From Basidiobolus meristosporus CBS 931.73 (taxonomy: Eukaryota; Basidiobolomycota; Basidiobolomycetes; Basidiobolales; Basidiobolaceae): 64,000 nucleotides of DNA. A program made the translations under genes and the position numbers. The notes under the pieces were generated by a model. That model searched no databases. It was not told the DNA's origin and was given only the letters and a program-made list of their open reading frames with translations. The stretch is taken from positions 62,001-126,000 of the forward strand of contig MCFE01000133.1 of the NCBI GenBank assembly GCA_002104905.1. The letters run 5' to 3'. How positions within the stretch are numbered: the stretch's first letter is position 1; every line of letters begins with the position of its first letter. Below are positions 21,687-33,914 of the stretch, piece by piece.

Positions 21687-22206
21687 CTTGCTACTTGCTG
21701 CTGCAAGAGCTCCCAGTCCCAGATCATGAGACATTCTCAGACAACCACACTGACAACCAACTAACCTTGGAGGCACTTCTTGTGAGGAATACTGAGAGAA
21801 GGTAACTTCTATATCACTAGATTCCTTCCCAAGTCTGTTCTTGTACAGGCAAAGATACCCTTCTGTCTTTGTAACTATTGACAGTAGATGCATTCTTACT
21901 AAGTGCCTGTCACTGGAGTGTTCAGTTATTTGGGCTTTGGATCTTTAGTACATTTTCTTCATAAAGAACTCTGCACTTAGCTCATACTTTTGTTAAGATG
22001 TCAACTAAGTTGCAGATTGTAGCTCAATAGTTTTCCCTTGACAAGCTTGTGGCTTTATTCCTCTCTGCATTAGAGTAGAGATGGATCCCAGGTACTCCTA
22101 GCAAGCTTTTACCAGAGGTTTATTACACCTAGTGAGCATCCCACTCATAAAACACCTGAGAAGTGTTGGATGCATCACTCCCTTGGACTTATGCACCACC
22201 ACATGG
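21687..22206 (+). repeat. Repeat R3, copy 1 (CpG-depleted)
   Basis: This aligns with 46,153-46,677 (shared AACCTTGGAGGCACT region, TTCTTGTACAGGCAAAGATA, AGCTCAATAGTTTTCCCTTG, GAGAAGTGTTGGA). CpGs of the other copy are TpG or CpA here (CGCGCTGAC versus CACACTGAC; GACGCCAAC versus GATGTCAAC; GGACGTA versus GGATGCA). A minus-strand frame (SIVTKTEGYLCLYKNRLGKE) is partly conserved with SIVTKTEKYLCLYKNKLGKE in the other copy, but I do not recognise it. Confidence 0.7.
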
Positions 22207-22449
22207 TATGTTAATAATTTAGGGATAATTATGCATGTGTATTTCTCCAGTGCAAATTTGAAAAATCTACAGGCTTTTTCCAAGAAGCTTCTAATAATGG
22301 TTAGCAGCTATAATACTAGCGGAGAGCCAAACATCTATACACTTGCCATTACTGTATTGAACCTCTACTCCATCTTGCTCAGTATGTAGAAAATATTGGG
22401 CCTTGCCCACCTTTTGAGAGTTTCCTAGATAGTAGATGTGTAGAACCAT

Positions 22450-23240
22450 AGACAGAAAAATTAAGTTGCCAGTACTACCATACACCCATCTCATCAGGAA
22501 TATTACCTTTGATTAGTATGTTGATATGATTAGTTGGTACATGGAGTACAGCCAGACAGAGTTGAAAAATACTGGAATACAGATGTGCATATGGAGATAT
22601 CTATGTATTTGGCATTCAGTGACTAAGAAGCCCAGATGTGTGAGTAATTAGTTAAGGTTGGGCTCAATGCAGCAAGCAACTAATACTTCTCAGGATAACT
22701 ATCACAAAGTATGCCAGGTCTCCCCTGATCACAGGCCAATTTCTACATCCTTGAATATTGAACCCACATAGACAAGAGCTGGAGTCCATCTTTGCAGGGA
22801 CGAGTACATAGGTCAAGGAATATAATAGCTAAGTACCATAAGGTATTTGCAGATATCCAGGTGACATTTATAGTAGATGTGATGGTAAACCAGCATATAT
22901 TTGCAAGATGTATATGTTACCAGGAATACAACTTGCACAGCAACTTTACAAGCATTGCACAAAAAAGATGGTAAGTTGAGATGATAATGGTGTGACAATT
23001 GCAGGAAGTGTTTGCATATGTCAAGGTTAGAATGCTAGAGGATGTAGTTTTTGATTTGCACTATATAAACAGCTCTGATGACTGGAGGGGGTCAGCAATT
23101 GAAAAGGGTGACTCTACAGTTTAATATAGTAACTGTGCCCAAGGATGAATCTGAAAGAAGCACCATTGGATAATTTTGATATGGTGGCATTACACTGAAT
23201 TTGCTCTAGGCTGTAGTACTGTAACAATAGTGCCAATGGA
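22450..23240 (+). pseudogene. Tnp2-like transposase relic (C-terminal part)
   Basis: The plus frame near 22,456 reads DRKIKLPVLPYTHLIRNITF, stop, YVDMISWYMEYSQTELKNTG, which matches QRQVKLQVLPYPNLTKNITF and DVMSWHMEDSQEELENTD on the minus strand at 50,762-51,040. Further on, FADIQVTFIVDVMVNQHIFA then RCICYQEYNLHSNFTSI matches MAEVAITKHMFARCILYQQY and KVYGNFASI at 42,475-42,700. The order and spacing of both segments agree with the copy split by gypsy-3. Dead by many stops. Confidence 0.65.
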
Positions 23241-23887
23241 GGCAAGAATTAAGGCTCTGATGACACAATTGTTCTTCTTTCCATACAGGTAATGTCATAT
23301 TTTGTATGAGATTTGAATATATATTTGCTACAAGTCTTGATATATTGGTTGTTAAGGAATAGGGAGTTTTGGCTAGAATTGTATTCACTAATACCAAGCA
23401 CTCCTGGAAGATGGTATGCATTAGGGTCATGAATGTTGCATGGGCATTAGTAAGGCCAAAGCACATGAATAAGTAGTCATAATGTTCATACCTGGTCCAG
23501 AATCATGTCTTAGTAATGTCTCCTGGTTTCACCCTAATCTGGTTTTGTCATAATATGAGGTCATTTGTGCTGAGTATGGTTGCTCCATTGATTAGGTTTA
23601 AAGCTCATCAATCCAGTGTATGGAATACTTGTTTTCACAGTAACTGAGTCATGGGCTGTGTAATCAATGCACATCCTAAGTGCTTCATCCTCTTTTACAC
23701 AAAAAGCACTGGTGCTCCCCAAGGAGACTTGCAGGGTCTGACATATGCTTGCTCCAATAACTGATCTGTTTGTCTCTTAAGCCCTTTCAATTCAGATGGA
23801 CTCATTATGAAAGGTATGTTGCTCACTGGAGTACTATCACCTGTGTCAATGGCATGATCCATGTCTCTGACTGTTGGTAGGCTTACC

Positions 23888-24138
23888 AGTACTATGATCC
23901 GCCACTTGAATGTTTAAGGTAGATCAGTTTTTAGTCAAATCAATTAGTTATATGCTTAGTCTATCAGAATAGTAGTGTTATCCATCATATCAGTAGCATT
24001 AGTCAGCAAATGAATCAGCAGATCCTTATCAGACAGGAATAAATATTTTAAGAAGGTTCTGATTGGGTGATGATGATGCAATCAAATGATTGGTCAGCCA
24101 CAGCCTACATTAGGAAACACAATTAGTCAGCAATTGAG
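23888..24138 (+). repeat. Truncated gypsy-1 LTR, inverted
   Basis: It starts at TACTATGATCCGCCACTTGAATG and matches the LTR on the element's sense strand up to CAGCAATTGA, where it breaks off. About 110 bp of the surrounding element C is also missing at this point. Confidence 0.75.
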
Positions 24139-24754
24139 CATCTACTTACCATTCTAAGTCCTCCATGGAATTGTGTCATGCTAAGCTCACTAATTTGACA
24201 CACACTTGAGTTGACCAGGTCTAAATCCATCTGGTGGGTAAGAAATCATAAGTCTAGTAATCTCTATGGATCTGGGTGACATGTGTTCTCTAGTTGATTG
24301 ATGGATTACAACAGAATAGCCATATTTTCCCTAGTACAAGGCTAAACCTGCTGCTCCCAATTATTTAGACCTAGTCTTCCTCATAGTCATGGATGTTCAT
24401 TTTTACTGGCTGAGTAATATGGCTGATTATGAGATGGCTCCTATCAGCTGCTAAGACTGAAGTTGATTTGGTAGGTTCCAAAATAAATTTAGCTTTCAAG
24501 GCAAATTGCAGTGACTTATATATGTGTTGAACTCTAGATTCAACCATGCTATTGACAGGTATTCCACTGACTGCTCCATTCAAGTATAGTAGCTTTTTGA
24601 AGTATGAGGTTATTTGGGATAAGCATTCTTCTTTAATATGGAAGGTGAGCTCTGCATTTTCTTCAAGCTGATCCTCCATGTGATATTGCTAAAGAGTTTT
24701 GATGTGACTAAAGGTTCTTGTTGAGTGGTGTCCATTTCTTCTCTAGGGTTGTGC

Positions 24755-25123
24755 TGTTACAAGTCTTTGTATAAATGTTGCAGAGGAATAGGGAGTTTAG
24801 CTAACATTGTATTCACTAAAACTTGAACTGCTTTTTATTAAGGTTCCAGCGGCTTCTTATAAAAATCTTGCCAGATTAATTGCTGACTAATTGTGTCTCC
24901 TAATGTAGGTTGCAGCTGATGACTCATTTGATTACATCATCATCACCCTATCAGATCCTACTTAATATATCTATTCCTGTCTGATAAAGATCTGCTGATT
25001 CATTTGCTGACTAATGCTATTGATTTGATAGGTTACACTGATATACGGATAGGCTAAACATATAAGTAATTAATTTGACTAAAAACTGATCTAACTTAAA
25101 TATTCAAGTAGTAGATCATAACA
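24755..25123 (-). repeat. Gypsy-1 solo LTR in element C gag
   Basis: TGTTACAAGTC...GATCATAACA interrupts the zinc-knuckle coding region. Flanks are GTGC on the left and GTAC on the right, which fits a 4-bp duplication with one substitution (element A has GGCAGTAC at this site). Confidence 0.82.
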
Positions 25124-25292
25124 GTACTATGCAATATGTCCTTGCTGGTAGCAATTAATGCAAAGTCCTTTCTTCTTATATTCTTTGGAGGTGGGACTCT
25201 TCTGCATAGTTTCTATATCCATTGACAATGCTACTGATTGTCCTCTCTCATAGTGATTATAGCCTCTCTGATTAGTCAATGTAGGTTTCCCT
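25124..25292 (-). pseudogene. Gypsy-1 C nucleocapsid fragment
   Basis: The minus frame reads CINCYQQGHIA, preceded by NQRGYNHYERGQSVALSMDI. It shows the ancestral His of the zinc knuckle that element A has lost. Confidence 0.7.
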
Positions 25293-25660
25293 TGTTGAAA
25301 TATTGGACTATTTGGTATCATTCAGCAGCCAAAAATTTACTTAACAATTCTGGACAAGTCTTGTTCATGCTAGGACTAACTTACAACCCTAACTTTGCTA
25401 CTTTCTTCAGATGTTTGATCCTTTGATAATCCCCTGTAGGCAAGATCAAATTAATACTTTTACCCAGCACTATGTACTAATCATGAAACTGTTACAGATT
25501 ACTCCAAGATGTTAAAAAACCCTCCTTTCTTAGTGTTACAGCTATAGTACTTCCACAAAGGTATAAATACTGAGCCTCTTGATGAATCATCAACAGTTCA
25601 AATATTACCACTATTTCTTGATAAGTTCCTGATATCCAAATCACTTCTTAAGTTGCAACA
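25293..25660 (+). repeat. Copia-1 5' LTR
   Basis: TGTTGAAATATTGG...AGTTGCAACA, with a TATA box (GGTATAAATACTG) near 25,559. It is followed directly by the primer site GTTTATGAGCCCC. Confidence 0.75.
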
Positions 25661-25696
25661 GTTTATGAGCCCCAATTGCCTCAAGTTATTCCAAAG

Positions 25697-27780
25697 ATGA
25701 CTTCTACCAGAAAAGAAAATAATACCAACATCTTCCATGTAAAGGAGTGGTTTGATGGGAAGAACTACAGACTTTGGAGAATTAAGATGCAGATCCACCT
25801 TGAGAAAGGAAAGCTTTGGAATAGAGTAACAGGAAAAGAAGCTGAGCCCAAAGAAACAGCAGAAGAAGTGCAATGGTTTTGAGAGAAGAGAAAGGCCTTC
25901 AATGACATATGAATCACTGTGCAAAGCCATTATCAAGCAAGCTTTATTTAAAACAAAAGTTTTTTAGCATGATGAAGAAGCTAGATGATGATATTCTAGA
26001 ACTTATTACCATTATGGAGACACTTGCAAAAGGGCCTTCCAACATTAATGCTGGTTTAGATGAAGAAGAGAAAATACTCTGTCTGCATTGCAGCCTACCA
26101 GACAAGTATAAGCCACTCATACTTTTTTTTTAAAGGCAAACAAGACAATTGGACTTTAGACTATGTCAAAGGAAAGCCTTCCATGAGTAACTCAGATGCA
26201 ATGATCAAGTACAGAAGTTGAAGACAATGCTTTATTCAACTCCAAAAGGCACCAAGAAATGAAGGGAACACAGTAAAACAAAAGAAAACCTGGGTGCTGT
26301 AGCAATTGTAAGAAGCCAAGACACTAGGCAAGAGAACACAAGAAGAAACAAGCAGACAAAAAACAGAAACCGGAGCAGTCAAACAATGTAACTACTAATG
26401 AACAGCTATTTGTAACTGTAAAAGAGAGTGCAGGTAACTAAGGTAATGAATAGTATATTGACTCTGGAGCATCACAGCACATTGGTGGTATAAAGGATGG
26501 CTAAGCAACTGAAAGACTATTCTGATGGGTAAGGCTAATCTTGGAGACAACTCTGCACTAGAAGCTACTGCTAGTGGGTCTATACAACTATGTATGAGTG
26601 ATATCTCAGGGGCTACAATTGCAAAGCTAACTGATGTACCCAACTTACCTGGAGTAACTAAAACCTACTCTCAATCAGTAAAGCAACTCCTCAGAGACTG
26701 GAATATTTTTTACTAAGCTGAGCTGCTCAAAATTTAGTGAATATGGACAAAAATTAACTTAGGGAATCAGAGATCACAGTATATACAAGTTAAAATGCAA
26801 GATCATTGTTCCTGAGTATTTCACATTGCTGAGACTGATGAGCTTAACTGGGAGACATGATGCAGGAGACCAGGACACATTGGGAACAGAAAATAAGCCA
26901 ATTGGTGATAAATCAGCTTGTTTAAAGACTAACTTACTTAAATCCATTGAAATTGAGTGTCTATACCAGATTTTCATATGCTAATAAGCTATAAAGCATT
27001 TTAGGAGCTGAGGAGGCATTGATACCATCAAAATAATGGCTATTGTACACTCACATATATGACTCCATGAGAAGACTGTCCTTTGGAGCCAAGAAACACT
27101 TTGCATCATCAATTGATGAGAAGACAAGATATACATAGGTTTTATTCCTTGAGACAAAGAATGGGGCTTAACAGACATTCAAGTATCTCACAAGTATGAC
27201 AGAAACACAAACTGGGTGTGAATTGAAGCTACTACAAAGTGACAATGGAAAGGATACTTCAAAAAGAAGTTTGCAAAATTCTGCTCATCTACCGGTATAC
27301 ATCAACATACTACTGTTCCACACACTTTACCAGACAGTGGAGCAGCAGATGATGCAACTAGAACAATGGTTGAGATGGGAAGATCTATGTTATATGATAA
27401 GGGAATGTAATGAAAGTTCTGGGCTGAGCTTGCTACTACAGCCATATACAGCACAAATAGACACCCAATAGCAGCACTACATGTTTCTACACATTTGAAG
27501 CATACACAGGGAGAAAAACAAACCTCCAGCATCTCAAGATCATTGGCTGTGATGTCTTTTATCAAATCCCTAACAAAAAAAACTCAAATTTGCGACCAAT
27601 AAGCAGATATGGGATCTTTCTTGGGTATTGCAAGGATACTAAAGGATATCAAGTACATGATGGCAAAATTCAGAAGCTGATCAAGAGCAGGGGGGAATTC
27701 AGACCAGAAAGCCATTGAAATCATTGCCCAACTGTCTGATGATGCAATCAACACTAATGAAGAATATATGTACTAATTCA
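25697..27780 (+). pseudogene. Copia-1 gag, protease and integrase relics
   Basis: Gag: TNIFHVKEWFDGKNYRLWRI, then KMQIHLEKGKLW (from 25,697), and KLDDDILELITIMETLAKGP near 25,980. A zinc-knuckle relic CSNCKKPRH lies near 26,300. The protease active-site region YIDSGASQHI is at about 26,457. Integrase relics lie at 26,900-27,560. A GIFLGYCKDTKGYQVHDGKI motif, typical of the copia integrase C-terminal region, begins near 27,613. Most segments are broken by stops. Confidence 0.7.
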
Positions 27781-27870
27781 GCCAGATACAGAAGATGATT
27801 CTACCATTCTCAGGTCAGAGCAGATTATCCTAGTTAGGAGATCTGCCAGAATAGGATATGTCCCTGGATC

Positions 27871-28219
27871 TGTTGCAATATTCTGAGGAGTATTGGAAGT
27901 GATGTGGAGAACTAGAAGATTTACATGTTATTCACTTGTAGATTTATTGATCAAAAGTATGGTATTTATACTTTTGATAAAGTAGAGGAAACAAACGTGT
28001 AGAGTTTGTTAAGGAAGGTCCCAAGAATATGTGTGCAAAGTTTGGGGTCTTTTGGACAACTTTGAGAAAAATAATAATCTGGGTACCTGATAATTTGGTG
28101 AAAATATTCTAAGTAAATCCCGACAAGAAATCTAGTCAGGACAGAATGCTAATCACAGAATAAGATCTATGTGACTAAGTTAGCATGAATATTTAGGTGA
28201 CAATTCAATAATTACAACA
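27871..28219 (-). repeat. Copia solo LTR (family S), TSD GGATC
   Basis: TGTTGCAATATTC...AATTACAACA, 349 bp, with identical 5-bp flanks GGATC (27,866-27,870 and 28,220-28,224). It is related to the Copia-2 LTR and has a TATA-like TATTTATACTTTTG. Orientation is assigned by similarity to Copia-2 LTRs on minus-strand elements. A second copy lies at 34,334-34,682. Confidence 0.9.
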
Positions 28220-28224
28220 GGATC

Positions 28225-29090
28225 CTGGTGGCAGATATCCAATGATCATGAAAAAGCTTATCTTGCCTTATGTGCTACACCTCAGAATCTGGAACAGGCA
28301 ATGCAAAGTCAAAATACCACTATGTGGCAACACGCCATGCAAGAGTAGTACCAATCACTGATCAAGGCAGAGATGTGGCAACTGGTAAATTAACCAAATG
28401 AGACAAAGCCAATAGGATGTAGATGGGTTTACAAGATCAAGATAACCTCAAATGGTAGAGTTGGTAAGTACAAGGCTAGACTGATGGCTGAAGGCTATCC
28501 CCAGATCCAGGGACTAGACTTTAGGGAAACATTTGCTCCAGTTGCCTAGTTAATCACTATTAGGACAATTCTAGTCATGGCTGCTGTACACAATATATAT
28601 CTACACAAAATGCACATTGAAACTGCCATTCTAAATGATGATTTGCAAGAAACTATATATATGGAGTAACCAGAGGTTTTACCAATCCAAAAGCCTCCAT
28701 TATGTGTACAGACTCAGGAAATTGCTGTATGGGCTCTAAGTAGACACCTAGAGCATGGTATAATACAATTGACATATATGGAGAGGAAATTGGCTTCACT
28801 TGTAGCACGGTAGTTCACAGTATACATGTGAAGCAGCTCAAAAAAGGTGTAAACAACCTAGTTCTTTATGTGTCCTACCTGATAATAGCTACAAGTGATT
28901 AGGAGGTACTTAAACCAACAGAATCAGATCTCTTCAGCAAGTTGGCAATGAAACATCTTGGAAAATTGAGCTATTTTCCAGGAATTGAAGTCAAATTTGA
29001 CATACCTAGGCAGAAAATAGTGCTCAGTCAGTCCAGGTACATCACAGACACTCTTAGACTCTTAAATTGTAAAGTGCAAACCTGCAGCTA
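28225..29090 (+). pseudogene. Copia-1 reverse transcriptase relic
   Basis: Degenerate but clear copia RT: PIGCRWVYKIK near 28,408, GKYKARLMAEGYPQIQGLDF then RETFAPVA, TAILNDDLQETIYME, and at the right IVLSQSRYITDTL. The catalytic YVDD region is altered (VLYVSYLIIATS near 28,860, with YVSY in place of YVDD). It is interrupted upstream by the solo LTR. Confidence 0.75.
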
Positions 29091-29931
29091 CCCTTATGGA
29101 CAATAACCTGAGATTGTGCAAAACACTGGTCCTGTCCATTGTGGCTCAAACTTCTTCCAAGTATTGTTTCTCATCAATACAAAGATCCCAACTGTCAATG
29201 ATTCTGGTGATATAGTCTTATCAAAGCTCTGCTTCATCTTATCTGCACTTTGAGATACTTTGGCCTGTACCTCTTGACGTGTTTGTTCCAGCTGCTGGTG
29301 TCTACTTGGCTGACTGAGTTCATATTCTAAGGCATCTGTAAGCTTTGGTTGAGTGTGATCTCCTGGAATCCTTGGTTCACATCCATACACTAAGTAAAAT
29401 TGTGATTGTTGGGTGGCGTTGTATACTCCAACTCAGCATGCAAAGATTGCTTGGTCTATATACTCATCCCATCCACTGACAGCTCCATTTGCATGTTTGG
29501 TCAGCATTTCTCCAAGTTATCCATTAAACTACTCAGTGACTATATTAGTTCCAGGGTGATATGCTGAGGTTTGCAAGTGTTTGATCTGCTGCATTTCATA
29601 TAAGCTTCACTGTCTTTGCCATAAAGTTTGCTCCTTAATTGGATAAAATCTATACAGGGCATCAAAACTTCATCAGGATCTCAAGGAAGACAAAACTTGC
29701 AACTTCTTGCTCACTGACCAGAGGTACTGCTTTAGCCACTGGCCATTTGGTGGCATGGTCAATAGCTACTGAAATCTAACAATAGCATTCCAATATGGTT
29801 AGCAGTCTTCCAGTGAAGTAAATTTACCATCTTTCAAATGGTCTTACAGGCTCCAAGGGAAAGTGTTTGGCAATTCACTGTGGTTGGCCTTGGTTAATTT
29901 GGCAATTTGGGCATATTTTTACTGGCTTTTC

Positions 29932-30280
29932 TGTTGAAATAATTAGGAGTCCACCTAATTATTAATATATTATGAACTAGCACTTAGTGAAATGATATAT
30001 TTCAGATTATCAACATGAAAATTAGTTTGTAAGATATTTACTAATTATTGGGAATTAGAGAAGTACAGAATTTTAGGAAAATCTGAAACTTGTCCAAATG
30101 AGCCGAAACTTGGCACATGTACTCCTGAGACTCCCCTAATAATGACCAAATAGTTGCATTTACATAGTTCTGCAATAGGTATAAATACTGTGTTGCAACT
30201 CAATAAAACATCAAGTGAATATCATGTAAATCTTCTAATTCTCCAATTCACTTCCAATATATCTCTCTAATATTTCAACA
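29932..30280 (+). repeat. Element E 5' LTR
   Basis: TGTTGAAATAATTAGG...ATATTTCAACA, with TATA box GGTATAAATACTG near 30,178 and AATAAAAC near 30,205. Confidence 0.93.
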
Positions 30281-32882
30281 GGTTATGAGCCCCGAGCTTG
30301 CTTTATCTTAGTTATCCACTTTGCTCTAGTGCTGTGTCTTTATTCTGGAGAAAGACTGCCTGGTCTATCTGAAGTTACAAAAGACAGAAAAGTACTACCG
30401 CTGCAAAGAACTGCTAGATGGGATATATTGTTTTGGAGAAAGAGGCCTTTGCCCTTAAAGAAGACACTAAGCAAAGAAAAATGTCATATGTCAAGGAGGT
30501 CATGTTGGACAGTTTTCAAATTATGAAATGTGCAGAAGGATGAAGCTTTGAGAAAATGCGTAATCCCAGCAAGGAGTCCAGATCAATAAGGGGCATATTA
30601 CATGATATATGTATTAGTGCTATGATCCTTATTATTACAACATAAAGGAGCTATGTTGATGATCCACATATACCTGGGTTTGCATTAGACTATTTCAGTC
30701 AATGAAGTGCCCACATTGCTGCAGTGAATTTACATAAGTCTGTAGCCACTTGAAATGAAATGATGCGCAAATACTTTGATGCCGCCTGCTGCCCTAGTTT
30801 GGAGTTGGATATGCAGACAAATATATGGATCAGCTTGCCCAAACTCTGAGGATCAAAATGATATATAATACCTATATATTTGGCCAAAGATCAGTGATCT
30901 CAGACATGCCAACTTAGGAGTGGTACGCATGATATATCAGTGGTACTATTTCCAGTACCAATGATCCTGAGGCCCTGTGAGACACTTATTAGACGAGCTA
31001 CATGTCTACATCAAGTATCAGGAACAGTGGGAGGAGATATATCCATATATGTTGAAGCATGGAATTTCTACCGCCATCAAGAAAAGTGCTACCGGAGACC
31101 TTGACCAAAGTATATGCTTATAGTCTCTGTATACACTAGAGAATATGCATGAAGTACTATCAAGGAGTGTACTAGTTGCCCTATGCTAGTACATATATCA
31201 CATACATACAGTGATGAAGGATCATTTATATCAACATGGATCAGATGTTAATCATGCTATTATGATCAGATCAAGTTACTTGCAGCTCCCAGCTACGGGC
31301 CAAACTGCAATGATGATATCTGCCACCGAGATGCTGAGAGAAATGGCTTTTTAAGGAAGTTTATTTGATCAAATTTGATCAAGCCTGTGAAAAGTTATGC
31401 CAGATCCAAATGGATGACCGATTTGGTTGAAACATCTCAGAATAGATATGTTTTGAAGACAGGAGGTTCCTGAACACTCTGGGAGATCTAACAAACCGTG
31501 GATATGCTACCTGCATGGTCCAGATATAGATCAATAAGGAAATTCCAGCAACCAGCATCTTTAAGACCAGATATGGAACAAATACCTACCACCAATAAGT
31601 TGTCAGTTTCTAAATGGAGTTAGGTGACACCTAAGCCAGATTTGGACTACCTAGCACACTAGATTTGATCCAGTTATCTTACCACACAAGGATAGTGGAG
31701 TAGTGTTGCTAAGGAATGCAGCAGAGCAGTCCAAGAGAACCTATGTACTCAGAGGCAACATCATAATTACGGTGAGCAATGAAGTCAACTTACTTACAGT
31801 TGGAGCTAAAGAAGTGGTACCAAGGGCCAACCTAAGGGTTATAATGGGTCCAGAAGATCATGGACTTGTCTATTTGCACTGTCAACCAAGCTCTATGCTG
31901 GAAAACTCTATCAGAAGTAACAGTGACTTATCAGAGCTGTTATGGTAGATTTACGCAATTAGAAAGTGCCAGATCAGGTTGTACTGTTTAAAGCGCAACA
32001 GTACATATGAGAACATATCTATCCTGTTTAGGATGAAACCTCTATGAATAGCTGCCAATCAGGCTGTGGTATCTTGTGATACCAAATCAAGCCTATCAAG
32101 ATGTAAAGGGAAGATCTCAATACCGTAACTGCAATATCAGTCCAAGAAAGTTATGCCTAGATCAGAAGGATATATATGATCTATCTGAGTCAATTTTAGA
32201 AGGCAGGAAGCACCAGAAGACGTAGCTTCAGTGGGAGTACAATATCCCAGATCAAGAATGAAGAAAAGCTAAGCTAGATACTATTGAAGGCACTAGTCCG
32301 GAAGAGGAAATACTTGGTCAACCGGTGAAGAATAAGGCCACTACAATGCTGACCAATTGTTGGTCTCAGCAGATCATATATGGAGTATATGAGGAAAGTT
32401 ACTATCCAGATCCAGTTAGGGATATATGGAGGATAGTCTAAGTGAATTAGACTATAGACCGGAACTGTGGATGATCCAGATCTACTGGAGAGAAGACCAC
32501 ATCCTAACTTTGCCAATTATTGACCAATTTTACACAAATAAGAAACAGCAGATAGCCTGAGAACGCAGCTCTCTGATGATACATACTATGCTGGGATTCA
32601 ATCAGTATATGAAAAGTTTTACCCCAATCAAATGGATGATACTCATTCATAGATATTTGCAATGAAATCAGAATTCAGACTCAAAGCAATTTGATCTGAA
32701 GTATGTAATTAACAGTATGAACTTATACTTAGTTATTACAGATAATATGCAATCCTTAACATATATTGGAGAATACATTAGTCCAATAGGTTAGATGGTT
32801 AATTGCAGGTTTAATTTCAACCGCAAGATACACAACACCACAGCAAGTTCATAAGTATATGAATATATTATGTGAGTGGGAG
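30281..32882 (+). other. Element E interior, largely non-coding
   Basis: It begins with the primer site and a short gag-like relic up to about 30,540. After that no domain is recognisable. The longest plus frame (31,703-31,948; GNIIITVSNEVNLLTVGAKE) has no known motif. The interior is AT-rich with few CpGs. Confidence 0.6.
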
Positions 32883-33231
32883 TGTTGAAATAATTAGGAG
32901 TCCACCTCATTATTAATATATTATGAACTAGCACTTAGTGAAATGATATATTTCAGATTATCAACATGAAAATTAGTTTGTAAGATATTTACTAATTATT
33001 GGGAATTAGAGAAGTACAGAATTTTAGGAAAATCTGAAACTTGTCCAAATGAGCCAAAACTTGGCACATGTACTCCTGAGACTCCCCTAATAATGACCAA
33101 ATAGTTGCATTTACATAGTTCTGCAATAGGTATAAATACTGTGTTGCAACTCAATAAAACATCAAGTGAATATCATGTAAATCTTCTAATTCTCCAATTC
33201 ACTTCCAATATATCTCTCTAATATTTCAACA
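32883..33231 (+). repeat. Element E 3' LTR
   Basis: The near-identical partner of 29,932-30,280 (differences: CCTAATT/CCTCATT and GCCGAAA/GCCAAAA). Confidence 0.93.
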
Positions 33232-33375
33232 TTTTCAACATCTTCTTTCATTCTGGGCCACCATGCTCTGACTTTCACCAGGCTATAGGTTCCTTCAATT
33301 CCAGGATGTCCATATCCATTGTGTAGCTCATGTATCAAATCTGGACAAGCAATACCAGGGCAATAGGCAATAGGG

Positions 33376-33567
33376 CTTTCTCTTGTATGATTATAGGGGG
33401 GTAGTCTTCTCCCATAGCAATATCTCAAAGGCCTCTTTCTTGCAGCAGCATTCTGATTGTCACCTTTGACACTGAGCTGTTGGATCTACTCATCTTTTCA
33501 GCAAAGAGAAAGTTTTAGTATTGCAATGATAAATTTTGCAGAGACTGACAGAGTGGGGCACATAACC
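33376..33567 (-). pseudogene. Copia-2 fragment F: primer site and start of gag
   Basis: The minus strand reads GGTTATGTGCCCC beside the LTR, followed by the first 50 or so gag codons, then a break into gypsy-1 fragment D. The LTR at 33,568-33,914 therefore serves as 5' LTR for F and 3' LTR for G. Confidence 0.75.
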
Positions 33568-33914
33568 TGTTGCAAGTGTCTTGCAGGTATTAGAATTAAT
33601 TGGTAGGACAAGTAGATTATGTGTTATTCACTCAATGATTAATTGAATGTAAAAGTAGTATTTATACTTTGCATTGTGTTGGCATTATATACACATGGAA
33701 TAGATGTAGGAGGTCCCAAGAACATGTGCGCAAAGTTTGAGACTGCCTGGACAACTTTGAGACTTTTCATGTTCTGGGTACCTGATATTATGGTGAAAAT
33801 ATTCTAAGTAAATCCCAACAAGGAATTTGGTCAGTATTCTCTAGGATTTGCATGTAATGATCTAAGTGACTAAGCTAAATGAATACTTTGGTGGAGTTGC
33901 AAATTTTTACAACA
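33568..33914 (-). repeat. Copia-2 LTR shared by F and G
   Basis: TGTTGCAAGTG...TTTTTACAACA on the plus strand. The left side has the F primer site. The right side has the purine tract AGTAGGAG (minus) and RNase H end of element G. Confidence 0.85.

Larger units (their letters stand above)
23327..25292 (-). mobile_element. Gypsy-1 element C, fragmentary, with embedded LTRs
   Basis: From left to right: an LTR remnant (23,327-23,394), RT sequence (23,395-23,887; GLTNAHATFMTLMHTIFQE), a truncated LTR in the opposite orientation (23,888-24,138), protease and spacer (24,139-24,754), a complete LTR (24,755-25,123) and the zinc-knuckle part of gag (25,124-25,292). Relative to element A much is deleted. 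The right edge is cut where Copia-1's LTR begins. Confidence 0.75.
25293..29126 (+). mobile_element. Copia-1: Ty1/copia element, 3'-truncated
   Basis: A plus-strand copia element with 5' LTR (25,293-25,660), an initiator-tRNA-type primer site, gag, protease, integrase and RT in copia order. It breaks off after RT (LSQSRYI-like motif near 29,040) where gypsy-1 fragment D begins at about 29,127. No 3' LTR is present. A solo LTR is nested at 27,871-28,219. Many stops are present. Confidence 0.8.
29932..33231 (+). mobile_element. Element E: young non-autonomous LTR retrotransposon
   Basis: Two 349-bp LTRs (29,932-30,280 and 32,883-33,231) differ by only two substitutions that I can see, one a CpG change. 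The element is flanked by a perfect 5-bp duplication TTTTC. The primer site GGTTATGAGCCCCGAGC follows the left LTR and a purine tract GTGAGTGGGAG precedes the right LTR. The 2.6-kb interior has no pol: only a possible zinc-knuckle remnant (CQGGHVGQFSNYEMC, near 30,490) and short frames. It must have moved using proteins of another copia element. Confidence 0.9.
29127..33375 (-). mobile_element. Gypsy-1 fragment D (integrase), split by element E
   Basis: 29,127-29,931 carries the integrase C-terminus and core (YGCEPRIPGDHTQPKLTDAL, SRHQQLEQTRQEVQAKV) and 33,237-33,375 carries the HHCC zone (HELHNGYGHPGIEGTYSLVK). These are adjacent in intact copies. Element E with its TTTTC duplication lies between them. 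Both outer edges abut copia sequence. Confidence 0.82.

Noticed and set aside
21980-22080. tRNA-derived SINE in repeat R3 (A-box-like TAGCTCAATAG)
   Set aside because: No B-box consensus is found at a suitable distance and no cloverleaf can be folded by eye.
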